A stretch of DNA of 16,363 nucleotides from an uncultured Collinsella sp. (lineage in GTDB: Bacteria > Actinomycetota > Coriobacteriia > Coriobacteriales > Coriobacteriaceae), in contig CAADSP010000027.1 of the NCBI GenBank assembly GCA_900751755.1, positions 1 through 16,363 of the forward strand, in the 5' to 3' direction. The notes under the pieces are model-generated. The model was not told the DNA's origin, made no database searches, and saw nothing but the letters and a program-made list of their open reading frames with translations. The position numbers and the translations under genes were made by a program. Positions 1 through 7,079 of the stretch are shown here, in pieces. Position 1 is the stretch's first letter; the number at the start of each line of letters is the position of its first letter.

Positions 1-240
1 CTCGTCATCGAGGTGGCCGACGACGGACCGGGCTTCTCTCCCGCCGCCCTCGAACACGGCTGTGAGCGCCTCTTCACAGACGACTCCTCCCGCTCCTCGC
101 GCGACGGAGGCCGCCACTACGGGCTCGGCCTCCACGCCGCCTCCGAGGCCGCGAGCGCCCACGGGGGCTCCGTCTCGCTCGCCAACAGCCCCTCGGGCGG
201 CGCGGTGGCCACCATCGCGGTCCCCCTGTGCGGGGGCTGA
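1..240 (+). CDS. Sensor histidine kinase, C-terminal fragment (partial)
   Basis: The frame is open from base 1 and ends at TGA 238-240, giving 79 residues; the start is outside the window. The fragment is the end of a HATPase_c ATP-binding domain. The DDGPGF motif (residues 7-12) matches the G1 box. A short variable lid (about 21-39) leads to GLGL (41-44), the G2 box. It ends with the usual HGG-S/V-(A/S)NSPSGGA-hydrophobic strand pattern. Such domains bind ATP and phosphorylate a conserved histidine in two-component signalling. The sensor part, the histidine and any partner response regulator are not visible, so the signal cannot be named. It converges on guaA. A strong hairpin overlaps its stop codon. 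Confidence 0.85.
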   Translation, partial: LVIEVADDGPGFSPAALEHGCERLFTDDSSRSSRDGGRHYGLGLHAASEAASAHGGSVSLANSPSGGAVATIAVPLCGG

Positions 241-258
241 CGACTCAGGCCCCGCACA
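227..258 (+). terminator. Hairpin overlapping histidine kinase stop codon
   Basis: A 14-bp stem with one internal mismatch (227-240 against 245-258) closes a 4-base CGAC loop. The left arm is TGTGCGGGGGCTGA and contains the TGA stop codon. No T-run follows, so this is at best a U-less terminator or an mRNA 3'-end stabiliser. Confidence 0.45.
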
Positions 259-340
259 CCGGCGTGGCTCGCAACCAAACGCTTCCATCTTGAAACACGG
301 GGAGTAAATCGCGAAATCGCAGGTGAAAGAGAGTAAAAAG

Positions 341-380
341 GCAAAGAAAAAGCCTCCGTTCCAACATGGGAACGGAGGCT
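341..380 (-). terminator. Rho-independent terminator of guaA
   Basis: A perfect 12-bp stem (351-362 and 369-380, arm AGCCTCCGTTCC) has a 6-base loop. Read on the minus strand it is followed by TTTTTC and further T-rich sequence, as expected for intrinsic termination about 115 bases past the guaA stop. There is no T-run on the plus side, so it serves guaA rather than the kinase. Confidence 0.85.
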
Positions 381-494
381 CGATAATCGAGTTTACTCAC
401 CAATGTCGCTGGTGGTTTTGCCGTAACTCTCGTACGAAACGAAACTCAGGAGCACAGTGCGGCACTCAAAAGTGCAGGTCAGAACCCTGTCAGC

Positions 495-2093
495 CTACTC
501 CCACTCGATCGTCGCGGGCGGCTTAGACGTGATGTCGTAGCACACGCGGTTGGCGCCGGGGACCTCAGCAACGATGCGGCCGGAGATGCGGGCCAGGACG
601 TCGTAGGGCAGCTTGGCCCAGTCGGCGGTCATGGCATCGCTGGACTCGATGGCACGCAGGATAATCGGGCGCTGGTAGGTGCGCTCGTCGCCCATAACGC
701 CGACGGACTTGATGTCGGGCAGGACGGCGAAGTACTGCCAGCAGCTGTGCTCGGAGTTGCGCTCGCCGGTCTGCTCAAACAGACGCTGGTTGTAGGCGTC
801 GAGCTCCTCGCGCACGATAGCGTCGGCGTTCTTGAGGATCTCGAGCTTTTCCTTGTCGACCGCGCCGATGATGCGGATGGCCAGGCCCGGGCCCGGGAAA
901 GGCTGACGGAACACGATGTGACCCGGCAGGCCAAGCGCCAGACCAAGTGCACGGACCTCGTCCTTAAAGAAGTGGTCGAGCGGCTCAATAAGGTCGAAGT
1001 GCACGCCCTCGGGGAACGGGATCAGGTTGTGATGGCTCTTGATGGTGGCCGTCTTGCCGCCCGTCTTGCGAGCGCCGGACTCGATGATGTCGGGGTAGAT
1101 GGTGCCCTGAGCCAGGTACTTGACCGGCTTGCCATCGGTCTCGAGCTGCTGCGCCACGGCGAAGAACTCTTTCCAGAACTGCGTACCGATGATGCGGCGC
1201 TTCTCCTCGGGCTCGGTCACGCCGGCCAGAAGCTCGGCATAACGGTCCTCGGCGTGGACGTGGATAAAGTCGACGTCAAACTGCTTGGTGAAGACCTCCT
1301 CCACCTGCTCGGGCTCGCCCTTGCGCAGCAGGCCGTGGTTGATGAACACGCAGGTCATCTGCTTGCCCACGGCGCGAGCGCCCAGCGCAGCCACGACGGA
1401 GGAGTCGACGCCACCGGACAGGGCCAGAATCACGCGGTCGTCGCCGACCTTCTCGCGGAACTCGGCCGTCATGGTATCGACCAGGTTGTCCATGCTCCAG
1501 TTGGGCTCCAGGCCGCAGATCTCAAACAGGAAGTTGCTCAGCAGCTGCTGACCGTATTCGGAGTGCTTGACCTCGGGGTGGAACTGCGTGGTGAAAATCT
1601 TGCGCTCGACGCACTCCATGGCGGCAACCGGGCACACGTCGGTGCTGGCGGTAACGGTAAAGCCCTCGGGCACCTCGGAAACGGCGTCGCGATGGCTCAT
1701 CCACACGGTTTGCTCCATGGGTGTGGAGTTAAAGAGCTTGGCGCCGGCCGTGCGCGTGATGGTGGCGCGGCCGTACTCGCCCACCTCGGAGTGGCCGACC
1801 TTGCCGCCGAGCGTCACGGCCGTGATCTGATGGCCGTAGCAAAAGCCCAGGACGGGAAGGCCCAGGTCAAAGATGGCGGGGTCGATAGACGGAGCGTCCT
1901 CGGCGTACACGGAGGCCGGGCCGCCGGAAAGGATGAGCGCAGAGGCGTTCATCTCGCGAATCTCGTCGGCCGAGATGTCGCAGGGGACGATCTCGGAATA
2001 CACGTTGAGGTCGCGGACGCGACGGGCAATGAGCTGACCGTACTGCGCACCAAAGTCGAGTACGAGGACCTTTGCGGAAGCCTTTTGATCCAT
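495..2093 (-). CDS. guaA: GMP synthase (glutamine-hydrolysing)
   Basis: It converts XMP to GMP using ATP and glutamine, the last step of guanine nucleotide synthesis, in the cytoplasm. The protein is 532 aa, close to the usual ~525. The N-terminal class I glutamine amidotransferase domain has the nucleophile Cys85 in GFCYGHQ and His172/Glu174 in QFHPEV. The ATP-pyrophosphatase P-loop LSGGVDSS spans 225-232. The C-terminal dimerisation domain includes FRQPFPGPGLAIR and ends in IEWE. The frame is open 36 bases further upstream, but ATG at 2093 is preferred because AGAGGGGGA lies just before it and homologues begin near LVLDFGAQY. It is monocistronic as far as can be seen: divergent from asparaginase, with its own terminator. 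No purine riboswitch fold was recognised in the leader. Confidence 0.97.
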   Translation of the reverse strand: MDQKASAKVLVLDFGAQYGQLIARRVRDLNVYSEIVPCDISADEIREMNASALILSGGPASVYAEDAPSIDPAIFDLGLPVLGFCYGHQITAVTLGGKVGHSEVGEYGRATITRTAGAKLFNSTPMEQTVWMSHRDAVSEVPEGFTVTASTDVCPVAAMECVERKIFTTQFHPEVKHSEYGQQLLSNFLFEICGLEPNWSMDNLVDTMTAEFREKVGDDRVILALSGGVDSSVVAALGARAVGKQMTCVFINHGLLRKGEPEQVEEVFTKQFDVDFIHVHAEDRYAELLAGVTEPEEKRRIIGTQFWKEFFAVAQQLETDGKPVKYLAQGTIYPDIIESGARKTGGKTATIKSHHNLIPFPEGVHFDLIEPLDHFFKDEVRALGLALGLPGHIVFRQPFPGPGLAIRIIGAVDKEKLEILKNADAIVREELDAYNQRLFEQTGERNSEHSCWQYFAVLPDIKSVGVMGDERTYQRPIILRAIESSDAMTADWAKLPYDVLARISGRIVAEVPGANRVCYDITSKPPATIEWE

Positions 2094-2360
2094 GGTTCCC
2101 CCTCTTGTTGGCGGGGAGCCGGTGCCCACCCGCGCGAATAAACGAGAATAACTTTCATAGTGTACACGTTATATGGGGTTTCTCGTCCCTCGCAGCCATC
2201 AGCGCACGGCAAACGCACGACCTGGGCCCCTATTTGACGGCAATTGAAGTGTTACCAGACGTTACAGATGATGTAATAGGTTTGAACATTGAACGCTCTG
2301 TGCCACAATACTGCCGAACGACTCCGCCTCTGCGGCGGCAAATACGATAGGAATACCAGC
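2094..2360. promoter_or_regulatory. Divergent intergenic region, guaA / asparaginase
   Basis: These 267 bases must contain the promoters of both divergent genes. Weak candidates are minus-strand -10 boxes TATAAC (2168-2173) and TACACT (2159-2164) for guaA, and plus-strand TAATAG (2274-2279) with GTTACC 17 bases upstream for asparaginase. A TTGACG -35-like box (2234-2239) has no -10 at normal spacing. None matches consensus well, so the assignment is tentative. No riboswitch or small ORF is supported. Confidence 0.3.
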
Positions 2361-3374
2361 ATGAAGCGCATCCTTCTCATCGCCACGGGCGGCACCATCG
2401 CATCGACCGAGGACGGCAACGGCCTCTCCCCCGCCCTGACCGGTGAGGAGCTCGCCCAGAGCGTCCCCGAGATCTCGGGCCTCTGCGAGCTCGACGTGGT
2501 GCAGCCCATGAACATCGACAGCACCAATATGCGCCCCAGTGACTGGATGCAGATCCGCGATGTCATCGTCGAGGGTTATGCCGACCACGACGGCTTCGTG
2601 ATTCTACACGGCACCGACACCATGAGCTACACCGCGGCGGCGCTTTCCTACCTGATTCAAGACAGCCCCAAGCCCATCGTGCTCACCGGCTCGCAAAAGC
2701 CCATGGGCAACCCCTTTACCGACGCCAAGCTCAATCTGTACCAGAGCCTGCTCTATGCGCTCGACGAGCACTCGCACGACGTATCGATCGTGTTTGGCGG
2801 CGTCGCCATTGCCGGCACGCGCGCCCGCAAACAGCGCACCATGAGCTTTAACGCGTTCATTAGCGTCAACTATCCGCCCATTGCCTACATCCGCAACGAC
2901 CGCATTGTGCGCAACGGGCTTCACGGCACTCATCAGAATGAGAGCCCGGTTCGTTTCTACGACAGCATCGACCCGCGCGTATTTGTACTCAAGCTTACGC
3001 CCGGCGTAAACCCGGGCATCCTCGACGCCCTTGCCGATAGCTACGACGCCGTGATTCTGGAGACCTTTGGCATTGGCGGTATCCCCGAGTTTGGCGAGTC
3101 GGGCGAGTCGTTCCAAGAGGCAATTTTCCGCTGGGTCGATTCGGGCCGCACTGTCGTTATGACCACGCAGGTCCCCGAGGAGGGCCTCGACCTGGGTGTT
3201 TATGAGGTCGGCCGAGCTTACGCCGATCATCCGGGTATTTTGCGCGGCGACGACATGACCACCGAGACGCTCGTGGCCAAGACCATGTGGGCGCTCGGCC
3301 AGTCACGCGATGCGTCAGAGATTCAGCGCCTGTTCTACAGCCAAGTCAACCACGACCGTATCCCGATGGCGTAA
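2361..3374 (+). CDS. ansA: Type I (cytoplasmic) L-asparaginase
   Basis: It hydrolyses L-asparagine to aspartate and ammonia. The protein has 337 aa, nearly the length of E. coli AnsA (338), and no signal peptide, pointing to the cytoplasmic type. TGGTIAS at 9-15 carries the first catalytic threonine (Thr12). ILHGTDTMSYTAA (81-93) supplies Thr85 and Asp86, and Lys157 in RARKQR aligns with the conserved lysine of the second triad. The strand VLTGSQKPM follows at 107-115. The frame is open back to 2289, but ATG 2361 places the family N-terminus (MKRILLIATGG) at residue 1 and has a modest AGGA upstream. It is divergent from guaA and converges on the XRE gene 21 bases downstream, with no clear terminator between. 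Family assignment is firm; substrate preference between Asn and Gln is not determined here. Confidence 0.93.
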   Translation: MKRILLIATGGTIASTEDGNGLSPALTGEELAQSVPEISGLCELDVVQPMNIDSTNMRPSDWMQIRDVIVEGYADHDGFVILHGTDTMSYTAAALSYLIQDSPKPIVLTGSQKPMGNPFTDAKLNLYQSLLYALDEHSHDVSIVFGGVAIAGTRARKQRTMSFNAFISVNYPPIAYIRNDRIVRNGLHGTHQNESPVRFYDSIDPRVFVLKLTPGVNPGILDALADSYDAVILETFGIGGIPEFGESGESFQEAIFRWVDSGRTVVMTTQVPEEGLDLGVYEVGRAYADHPGILRGDDMTTETLVAKTMWALGQSRDASEIQRLFYSQVNHDRIPMA

Positions 3375-3395
3375 CCACCGGTCAATAGGCGTCCT

Positions 3396-3614
3396 CTATT
3401 CAATACCCTCGAGAAGTTCTGACACCGTCATGCCGAGTGCGGGCGCGATCTTAAATAGAACCTTGAGCGTGAAATTTGCCGTCCCATCTTCGATTCGGTC
3501 GAGGTAGGGGCGGCTGATTCCTGTCGCCACACAAAAATCAACCTTGGAGATACCAAGGTCCCTGCGTGTCTCTTCGACCCGCCTGCCAAGAATCTGTTTC
3601 GCACGTTCGTCCAT
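3396..3614 (-). CDS. XRE-family helix-turn-helix regulator, 72 aa
   Basis: This small DNA-binding protein is almost entirely one HTH_3/Cro-C1 domain. After an N-terminal helix (GRRVEETRRDLG), the helix-turn-helix lies at about residues 22-44 (ISKVDFCVATGISRPYLDRI), followed by the typical IEDGTANFTLKVLFKIAPAL and ending in VSELLEGIE. There is no effector or peptidase domain. ATG 3614 is the first start in a frame matching the family. It is divergent from the 129-aa unknown gene, and a perfect 24-bp palindrome lies 29-53 bases upstream, overlapping -10-like boxes on both strands. Autoregulation and control of the divergent gene is the natural inference. It could be the antitoxin of a type II pair, but the partner shows no known toxin fold. 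Confidence 0.88.
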   Translation of the reverse strand: MDERAKQILGRRVEETRRDLGISKVDFCVATGISRPYLDRIEDGTANFTLKVLFKIAPALGMTVSELLEGIE

Positions 3615-3643
3615 GCAGCCGAGTTTGAAATGGAGCCGAACAT

Positions 3644-3667
3644 AAACGTAAACTATAGTTTACGTTT
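3644..3667. promoter_or_regulatory. Perfect 24-bp palindromic operator between divergent genes
   Basis: The left half is AAACGTAAACTA and the right half is its exact complement, centred at 3655/3656. The centre gives a TATAGT -10-like hexamer on each strand (3654-3659 on plus, 3652-3657 on minus), so a bound repressor would block both promoters. It lies between the XRE gene (start 3614) and the 129-aa gene (start 3691), which makes it the likely operator of that regulator. Confidence 0.75.
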
Positions 3668-3690
3668 TGCCGAATACACAGGAGTTTTCT

Positions 3691-4080
3691 ATGTCGGGTT
3701 CTTCGGTCCGCATGTACCGAGCCACGCTTCGCACAAACAGCGCACCGCCCAAGCTCGTCGTCGTTGAAGCAGAATGCCTTTCGCCCGATGAGCGCACAGC
3801 ATTTGCATTGCTATCAAGTCGCGTCGCCGCTGTTCTGGTCCCTTGCCCGGCGCAAGGTGAACTTGCCATCCAATGCCAAGCGCACAGCTGCTCGCTCAAT
3901 CAGGCTGCCGTAATCGCAACCAGCCAACGCGGCCTGCCGCTCCTTCTAGAAGCCGGCATCGCACTCGCCCTTCGCGGTGCCGGATACGAGAACGAGGCCG
4001 CCGCCGACATGGTCTTTCAACCACGATCGAGCGGCGGCCTCGCAGCAGCCATTGAATATATGTGCAGGCTCGTTGCCTAA
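3691..4080 (+). CDS. Unknown 129-aa protein, partner of XRE regulator
   Basis: I do not recognise this family. The start is ATG 3691, because CAGGAG sits 6-7 bases before it; an in-frame TTG at 3667 lies inside the palindrome. The protein is soluble, with no signal peptide or membrane segment. Alternating strands and helices are suggested: LVVVEAE, VAAVLVP, AAVIATS. The C-terminal half (VIATSQRGLPLLLEAGIALA, then AAADMVF and GGLAAAIEYM) has the rhythm of the last part of a HAD-fold phosphatase, but the motif IV acidic residues (GDxxND) are replaced by TSQRGL and no DxDGT motif I exists. If that resemblance is real it is a catalytically dead remnant or binding module. It is divergent from the XRE gene and shares its palindrome. 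It ends 9 bases from the convergent DUF1648 gene. Confidence 0.7.
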   Translation: MSGSSVRMYRATLRTNSAPPKLVVVEAECLSPDERTAFALLSSRVAAVLVPCPAQGELAIQCQAHSCSLNQAAVIATSQRGLPLLLEAGIALALRGAGYENEAAADMVFQPRSSGGLAAAIEYMCRLVA

Positions 4081-4089
4081 AAGGACAAG

Positions 4090-4473
4090 CTAGAAACCAA
4101 GGCCAAAGCCCGTTCCGGTAATCGCCGAGTACATTAAGTAAACGTTGACCACGTTGAGGAACACACCCGTGATGCAACCGTTGCGCAGGTAGCGCTCGCA
4201 CACGATGCGCGCCATGGCGGCGGAGTCATCATTGTTTTTAGCCTGGCGTCCCGCCGTAAAGTACGTCGCCACGCTCAGCAGCAGGTTGAGCACCGGCAAT
4301 GCCAGCAACTCGTAGCTCTTGCCCCAGCGCGTCGCCTCGCCGGCAGCATTAAACTTTGTTGCCACCTCGGGACCAATGTTGGGGATCACAAACGCTGCGA
4401 CCACCAGCGGAATCACCGCAAGCACGAGCAGCGCAATACCCATGTAGCCAGCTTTTTTGCCATATTTAAACAT
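4090..4473 (-). CDS. Small DUF1648-type membrane protein, 127 aa
   Basis: The protein has about three transmembrane segments: residues ~9-32 (GYMGIALLVLAVIPLVVAAF), ~53-73 (LLALPVLNLLLSVATYF) and ~99-119 (GCITGVFLNVVNVYLMY). After the first comes the DUF1648 signature, P-x5-VATKFNAAGEATRWG, also found at the start of SdpI-like immunity/transport proteins. The full SdpI core is absent. Its role is unknown; membrane location is secure. It starts 11 bases after the ychF stop, and its ribosome site (AAGGA) overlaps that stop, so it is probably co-transcribed and translationally coupled to ychF. Two in-frame-independent ATGs occur in CATATG; 4473 is the one in frame. It converges on the 129-aa gene. 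Confidence 0.75.
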   Translation of the reverse strand: MFKYGKKAGYMGIALLVLAVIPLVVAAFVIPNIGPEVATKFNAAGEATRWGKSYELLALPVLNLLLSVATYFTAGRQAKNNDDSAAMARIVCERYLRNGCITGVFLNVVNVYLMYSAITGTGFGLGF

Positions 4474-4484
4474 ATGCGTCGTCC

Positions 4485-5561
4485 TTACACGTTAAAGCGG
4501 AAGTGCACGACGTCGCCATCGGCCATGACATAGTCCTTGCCCTCGATGCGCAGCTTGCCGGCGGCCTTGGCGCCCTGCTCACCGCCGAGCTCGATATAGT
4601 CGTCGTAGCCAATGACCTCGGCCTTAATAAAGCCGCGCTCAAAGTCGGTATGAATGACACCGGCGGCCTGCGGGGCGGTCGCGCCCTGACGAACCGTCCA
4701 AGCCTTGACCTCCATCTCGCCGGCCGTAAAGAACGACTGCAGACCGAGCAGCTTATAGGCCGCCTGCGCGAGCACGTCCAGACCGGGCTGTTCCAGGCCC
4801 AGGCTCTCCAGGTAGTCGGCGGCGTCCTCGGGATCGAGCTCGGAAAGCTCGGCCTCAATCTTGGCGCAGATGGGCAACGGCTTGACGCCATCGATGGGCG
4901 CCAGGTCGTCGTTGAGCATATCCTCGTCCACGTTGGCCACATACAGGATGGGCTTCATGGTGAGCAGGAACAACCCCTTGGCGGCGGCACGCTCCTCGTC
5001 GGTCATCTCCATGGATGCGGCGCGCTTGCCCTCGTTGAGCCAGGCAAGCAGGCGCTTGGCGACCTCGAACTTGGGCATGAGCTCCTTGTCGCGCTTGGCC
5101 TCCTTCTCGAGCTTAGGCAGCTGCTTCTCGAGCGTGCCCATGTCGGCCAGGATGAGCTCGGTCATGATGGTGTCGGCATCGCCGGCGGGATCGACGAACT
5201 CGCCCGTGCGGCCCACCTCACGCATGACGTTGGGGTCCTTAAAGTAGCGCACGACCTCGCAGATGGCGTCGGTCTCGCGAATGTTGGCCAGGAACTGGTT
5301 GCCCAGGCCCTCGCCCTCGTTAGCACCCTTCACCAGGCCCGCGATGTCGACAAACTCGACCGTAGCCGGCACAATGCGGCCGGGGTTGACGATGTCGGCA
5401 AGCTTTTGCAGGCGGCTATCGGGCACATCGACGATACCCACGTTGGGGTCGATCGTGGCAAACGGGTAGTTGGCGGCAAGGCCGGTCTTTTTGGTAAGCG
5501 CGGTGAACAGCGTCGACTTGCCCACGTTGGGCAGGCCCACGATACCGATGGAAAGGGACAC
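4485..5561 (-). CDS. ychF: Redox-regulated ATPase/GTPase YchF (OBG family)
   Basis: This universally conserved translation-factor-type NTPase associates with ribosomes. Family members hydrolyse ATP in preference to GTP and are linked to stress responses. It has 358 aa against about 363 in E. coli. The Walker A/G1 motif GLPNVGKST is at 9-17, the G3 motif DIAGL at 72-76, and NVDE at 210-213 replaces the G4 NKxD of true GTPases, which is the YchF hallmark. A coiled-coil insertion spans about 140-200. The C-terminal TGS domain (from ~275) contains FFTAGEMEVKAWTVRQGATA and FIKAEVI. The start is GTG 5561, 5 bases after AAGGAG. The upstream gene on the strand is the iron-sulfur protein, 114 bases away across a hairpin; the DUF1648 gene follows it closely. 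Confidence 0.96.
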   Translation of the reverse strand: MSLSIGIVGLPNVGKSTLFTALTKKTGLAANYPFATIDPNVGIVDVPDSRLQKLADIVNPGRIVPATVEFVDIAGLVKGANEGEGLGNQFLANIRETDAICEVVRYFKDPNVMREVGRTGEFVDPAGDADTIMTELILADMGTLEKQLPKLEKEAKRDKELMPKFEVAKRLLAWLNEGKRAASMEMTDEERAAAKGLFLLTMKPILYVANVDEDMLNDDLAPIDGVKPLPICAKIEAELSELDPEDAADYLESLGLEQPGLDVLAQAAYKLLGLQSFFTAGEMEVKAWTVRQGATAPQAAGVIHTDFERGFIKAEVIGYDDYIELGGEQGAKAAGKLRIEGKDYVMADGDVVHFRFNV

Positions 5562-5598
5562 GACAGCTCCTTTTGGTACAGGTACTTCAAACCGTATA

Positions 5599-5648
5599 AG
5601 TATAGCGCCGCCGCAGCATCCGGGCGAATCCGGACACCGCGGCGGCGC
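5599..5648 (-). promoter_or_regulatory. GC-rich hairpin and candidate ychF -10 box
   Basis: A perfect 10-bp stem GCGCCGCCGC/GCGGCGGCGC (5605-5614 and 5639-5648) encloses a smaller TCCGG/CCGGA stem. On the minus strand it is followed at once by TATACT (5599-5604), a good -10 hexamer for ychF, with only a weak TTCGCC -35. No T-run follows, so its role as terminator of the upstream iron-sulfur gene is doubtful. Confidence 0.4.
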
Positions 5649-5675
5649 AAATGAAGCAGAGATAGAGCTCGCTGA

Positions 5676-6929
5676 CTAGTCCGCGAGCTTCTCCACCTGA
5701 TCGAGCATTTTGTCAAGCTTGGCCTTTGCCTCGGCCTTGGCCTTCTGGGCCTCTTCGTGGGCCTTGGCCTTCTGAGCGGCCTTTTCCTCGGCCTCGGGAT
5801 CGACGACGACCAGGTTGGATGCATCATGCTCAACCAACTTAAGCGCATGCTCGGGGCACACCTTGACGCAGGCTCCGCAACCTAGGCAATACGTGGACTC
5901 CAGTGCAAAGCGACCGCTTCCCACCAAATCGCAGGCAAACGTGGGGCACACGTTGACGCACTCGCCGCACGACGTGCACTTGTCAAAATCGCACTCCGGC
6001 GTGCTCACCTGCATGTTCTGGGCAAGCTCGGGGTGGTTCTGCAGCGTCGAGAGCACCAGCTGCCGCCCGTGCGTGAGCGAACGGCGACGCTTAGTCGTCG
6101 TGGTGCCGCACATGGTGTTGAGCGTACGCTCGAGCTGCGTGATCTGGTGACGGTGGGCCTTCAACTTCTGCGTCACCGAGGCCAGTGCCGCCGTCGCCGG
6201 GTTGAGCTTAGTCACGGTTAGACCCGTGGTGCGGGCAATCTTTTCCATGTACTCCTTACGCTCGTACTCGCGGCGCTTATGGCATTTGAGGCTCTTGGGG
6301 TCGACCTCCAGGCCCATGCCCGTACCGGCCCACTCCTCGGCCTTCGCAATCGCCTCGCCCAGAATATCCTCACCGCCGGTGTTGCGGCATTTATCGCACA
6401 CGCCCAGCGGCAGGTACACACTCACGTTGGGATAGTCCGCCAGTACCGAGAACCAAGTCTCGGCCGTAATATCGCCCACGCAGGCAACGACGACCTCGTT
6501 TTCGCGCGGCATACGCTTGAGGGCGCGCGTGCAGGTGACGTAGGCGGTCTCGTGGCTCGTAGCGGCAGAGACGATATCGTCATACAGGTTTTTAGGCGCC
6601 AGGCGCGGCGAGATGATCGCCTCGGTCGGGCAGGCAGCGGCGCACAGACCGCACTTGCGGCAGGAGTCGAGGATCTCAATGGCGTCTTCCTCGACCTCGA
6701 TAGCGTTGACCGGGCACACGTCCATGCACGCGGTGCAGCCGCTCTTTTCGTTTTTGCAGGTCAGGCACGGAATGGTATTGCCGCGCGGGCGCTCCTTGTA
6801 GTCGGCAGGATTCCACTGCGGCACCGACGGATCGAGTGCATCGGTCACGCCGCCAAGCGGGTTTTTAAGAAAGTCGAAACCCTTGCTGATCTCGATAATG
6901 TCATCAAACAGATCGTGTTCCTGCGCCAT
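5676..6929 (-). CDS. Ferredoxin-like protein with four 4Fe-4S motifs
   Basis: The 417-aa cytoplasmic iron-sulfur protein has four cluster motifs in two pairs. The first pair is C55-x2-C58-x6-C65-x2-C68-x3-C72P and C90-x2-C93-x2-C96-x3-C100P. The second is C318-x2-C321-x2-C324-x3-C328P and C348-x2-C351-x2-C354-x3-C358P. Between them (about 110-300) is a non-ferredoxin domain with further cysteines (133, 150, 178, 181, 216) and the segment VACVGDI...LPLGVCDKC, which recalls electron-bifurcation-associated subunits but is not assignable. The tail (380-415) is a charged, Ala/Lys/Glu-rich predicted coiled coil. The start is ATG 6929, with AGGGAGGGG 6 bases upstream; the frame is open a little further. 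It is likely an electron-transfer protein, but the partner is unknown. Neighbours are YchF and the dehydrogenase cluster, neither of which needs it. Confidence 0.85.
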   Translation of the reverse strand: MAQEHDLFDDIIEISKGFDFLKNPLGGVTDALDPSVPQWNPADYKERPRGNTIPCLTCKNEKSGCTACMDVCPVNAIEVEEDAIEILDSCRKCGLCAAACPTEAIISPRLAPKNLYDDIVSAATSHETAYVTCTRALKRMPRENEVVVACVGDITAETWFSVLADYPNVSVYLPLGVCDKCRNTGGEDILGEAIAKAEEWAGTGMGLEVDPKSLKCHKRREYERKEYMEKIARTTGLTVTKLNPATAALASVTQKLKAHRHQITQLERTLNTMCGTTTTKRRRSLTHGRQLVLSTLQNHPELAQNMQVSTPECDFDKCTSCGECVNVCPTFACDLVGSGRFALESTYCLGCGACVKVCPEHALKLVEHDASNLVVVDPEAEEKAAQKAKAHEEAQKAKAEAKAKLDKMLDQVEKLAD

Positions 6930-7079
6930 GCGCGGCCCCTCCCTGAGCAGTGCAAACAAGCAAGAGATAATGATACGCTATCGGCCCACGCCTCGGGCAA
7001 ATTACACGCGGCGCACCTTTGAGGCAAATAGCCTATGCCTATCGCCGCCTCGATTGCACAAGGTCGATCAAGCGCCTAG

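Noticed and set aside
747..2141. Long 464-aa open frame on the plus strand opposite guaA
   Set aside because: It is antisense to a perfectly conserved guaA, its composition (Leu, Val, Gly, Asp, His rich) is the usual shadow of GC-rich codons, and no family is recognisable.
2260..2270. GTTACAGAT near the asparaginase promoter, matching part of the 15-bp repeats
   Set aside because: The match is about nine bases, single copy, without the inverted partner at the right distance; chance is a sufficient explanation.
2094..2300. Guanine/purine riboswitch in the guaA leader
   Set aside because: I could not find the conserved three-way junction core or paired loops on the minus strand, and no terminator/antiterminator pair lies before the ATG.
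4503..5654. 383-aa open frame opposite ychF
   Set aside because: It has the same shadow character as the one opposite guaA, and ychF is certain on the other strand.
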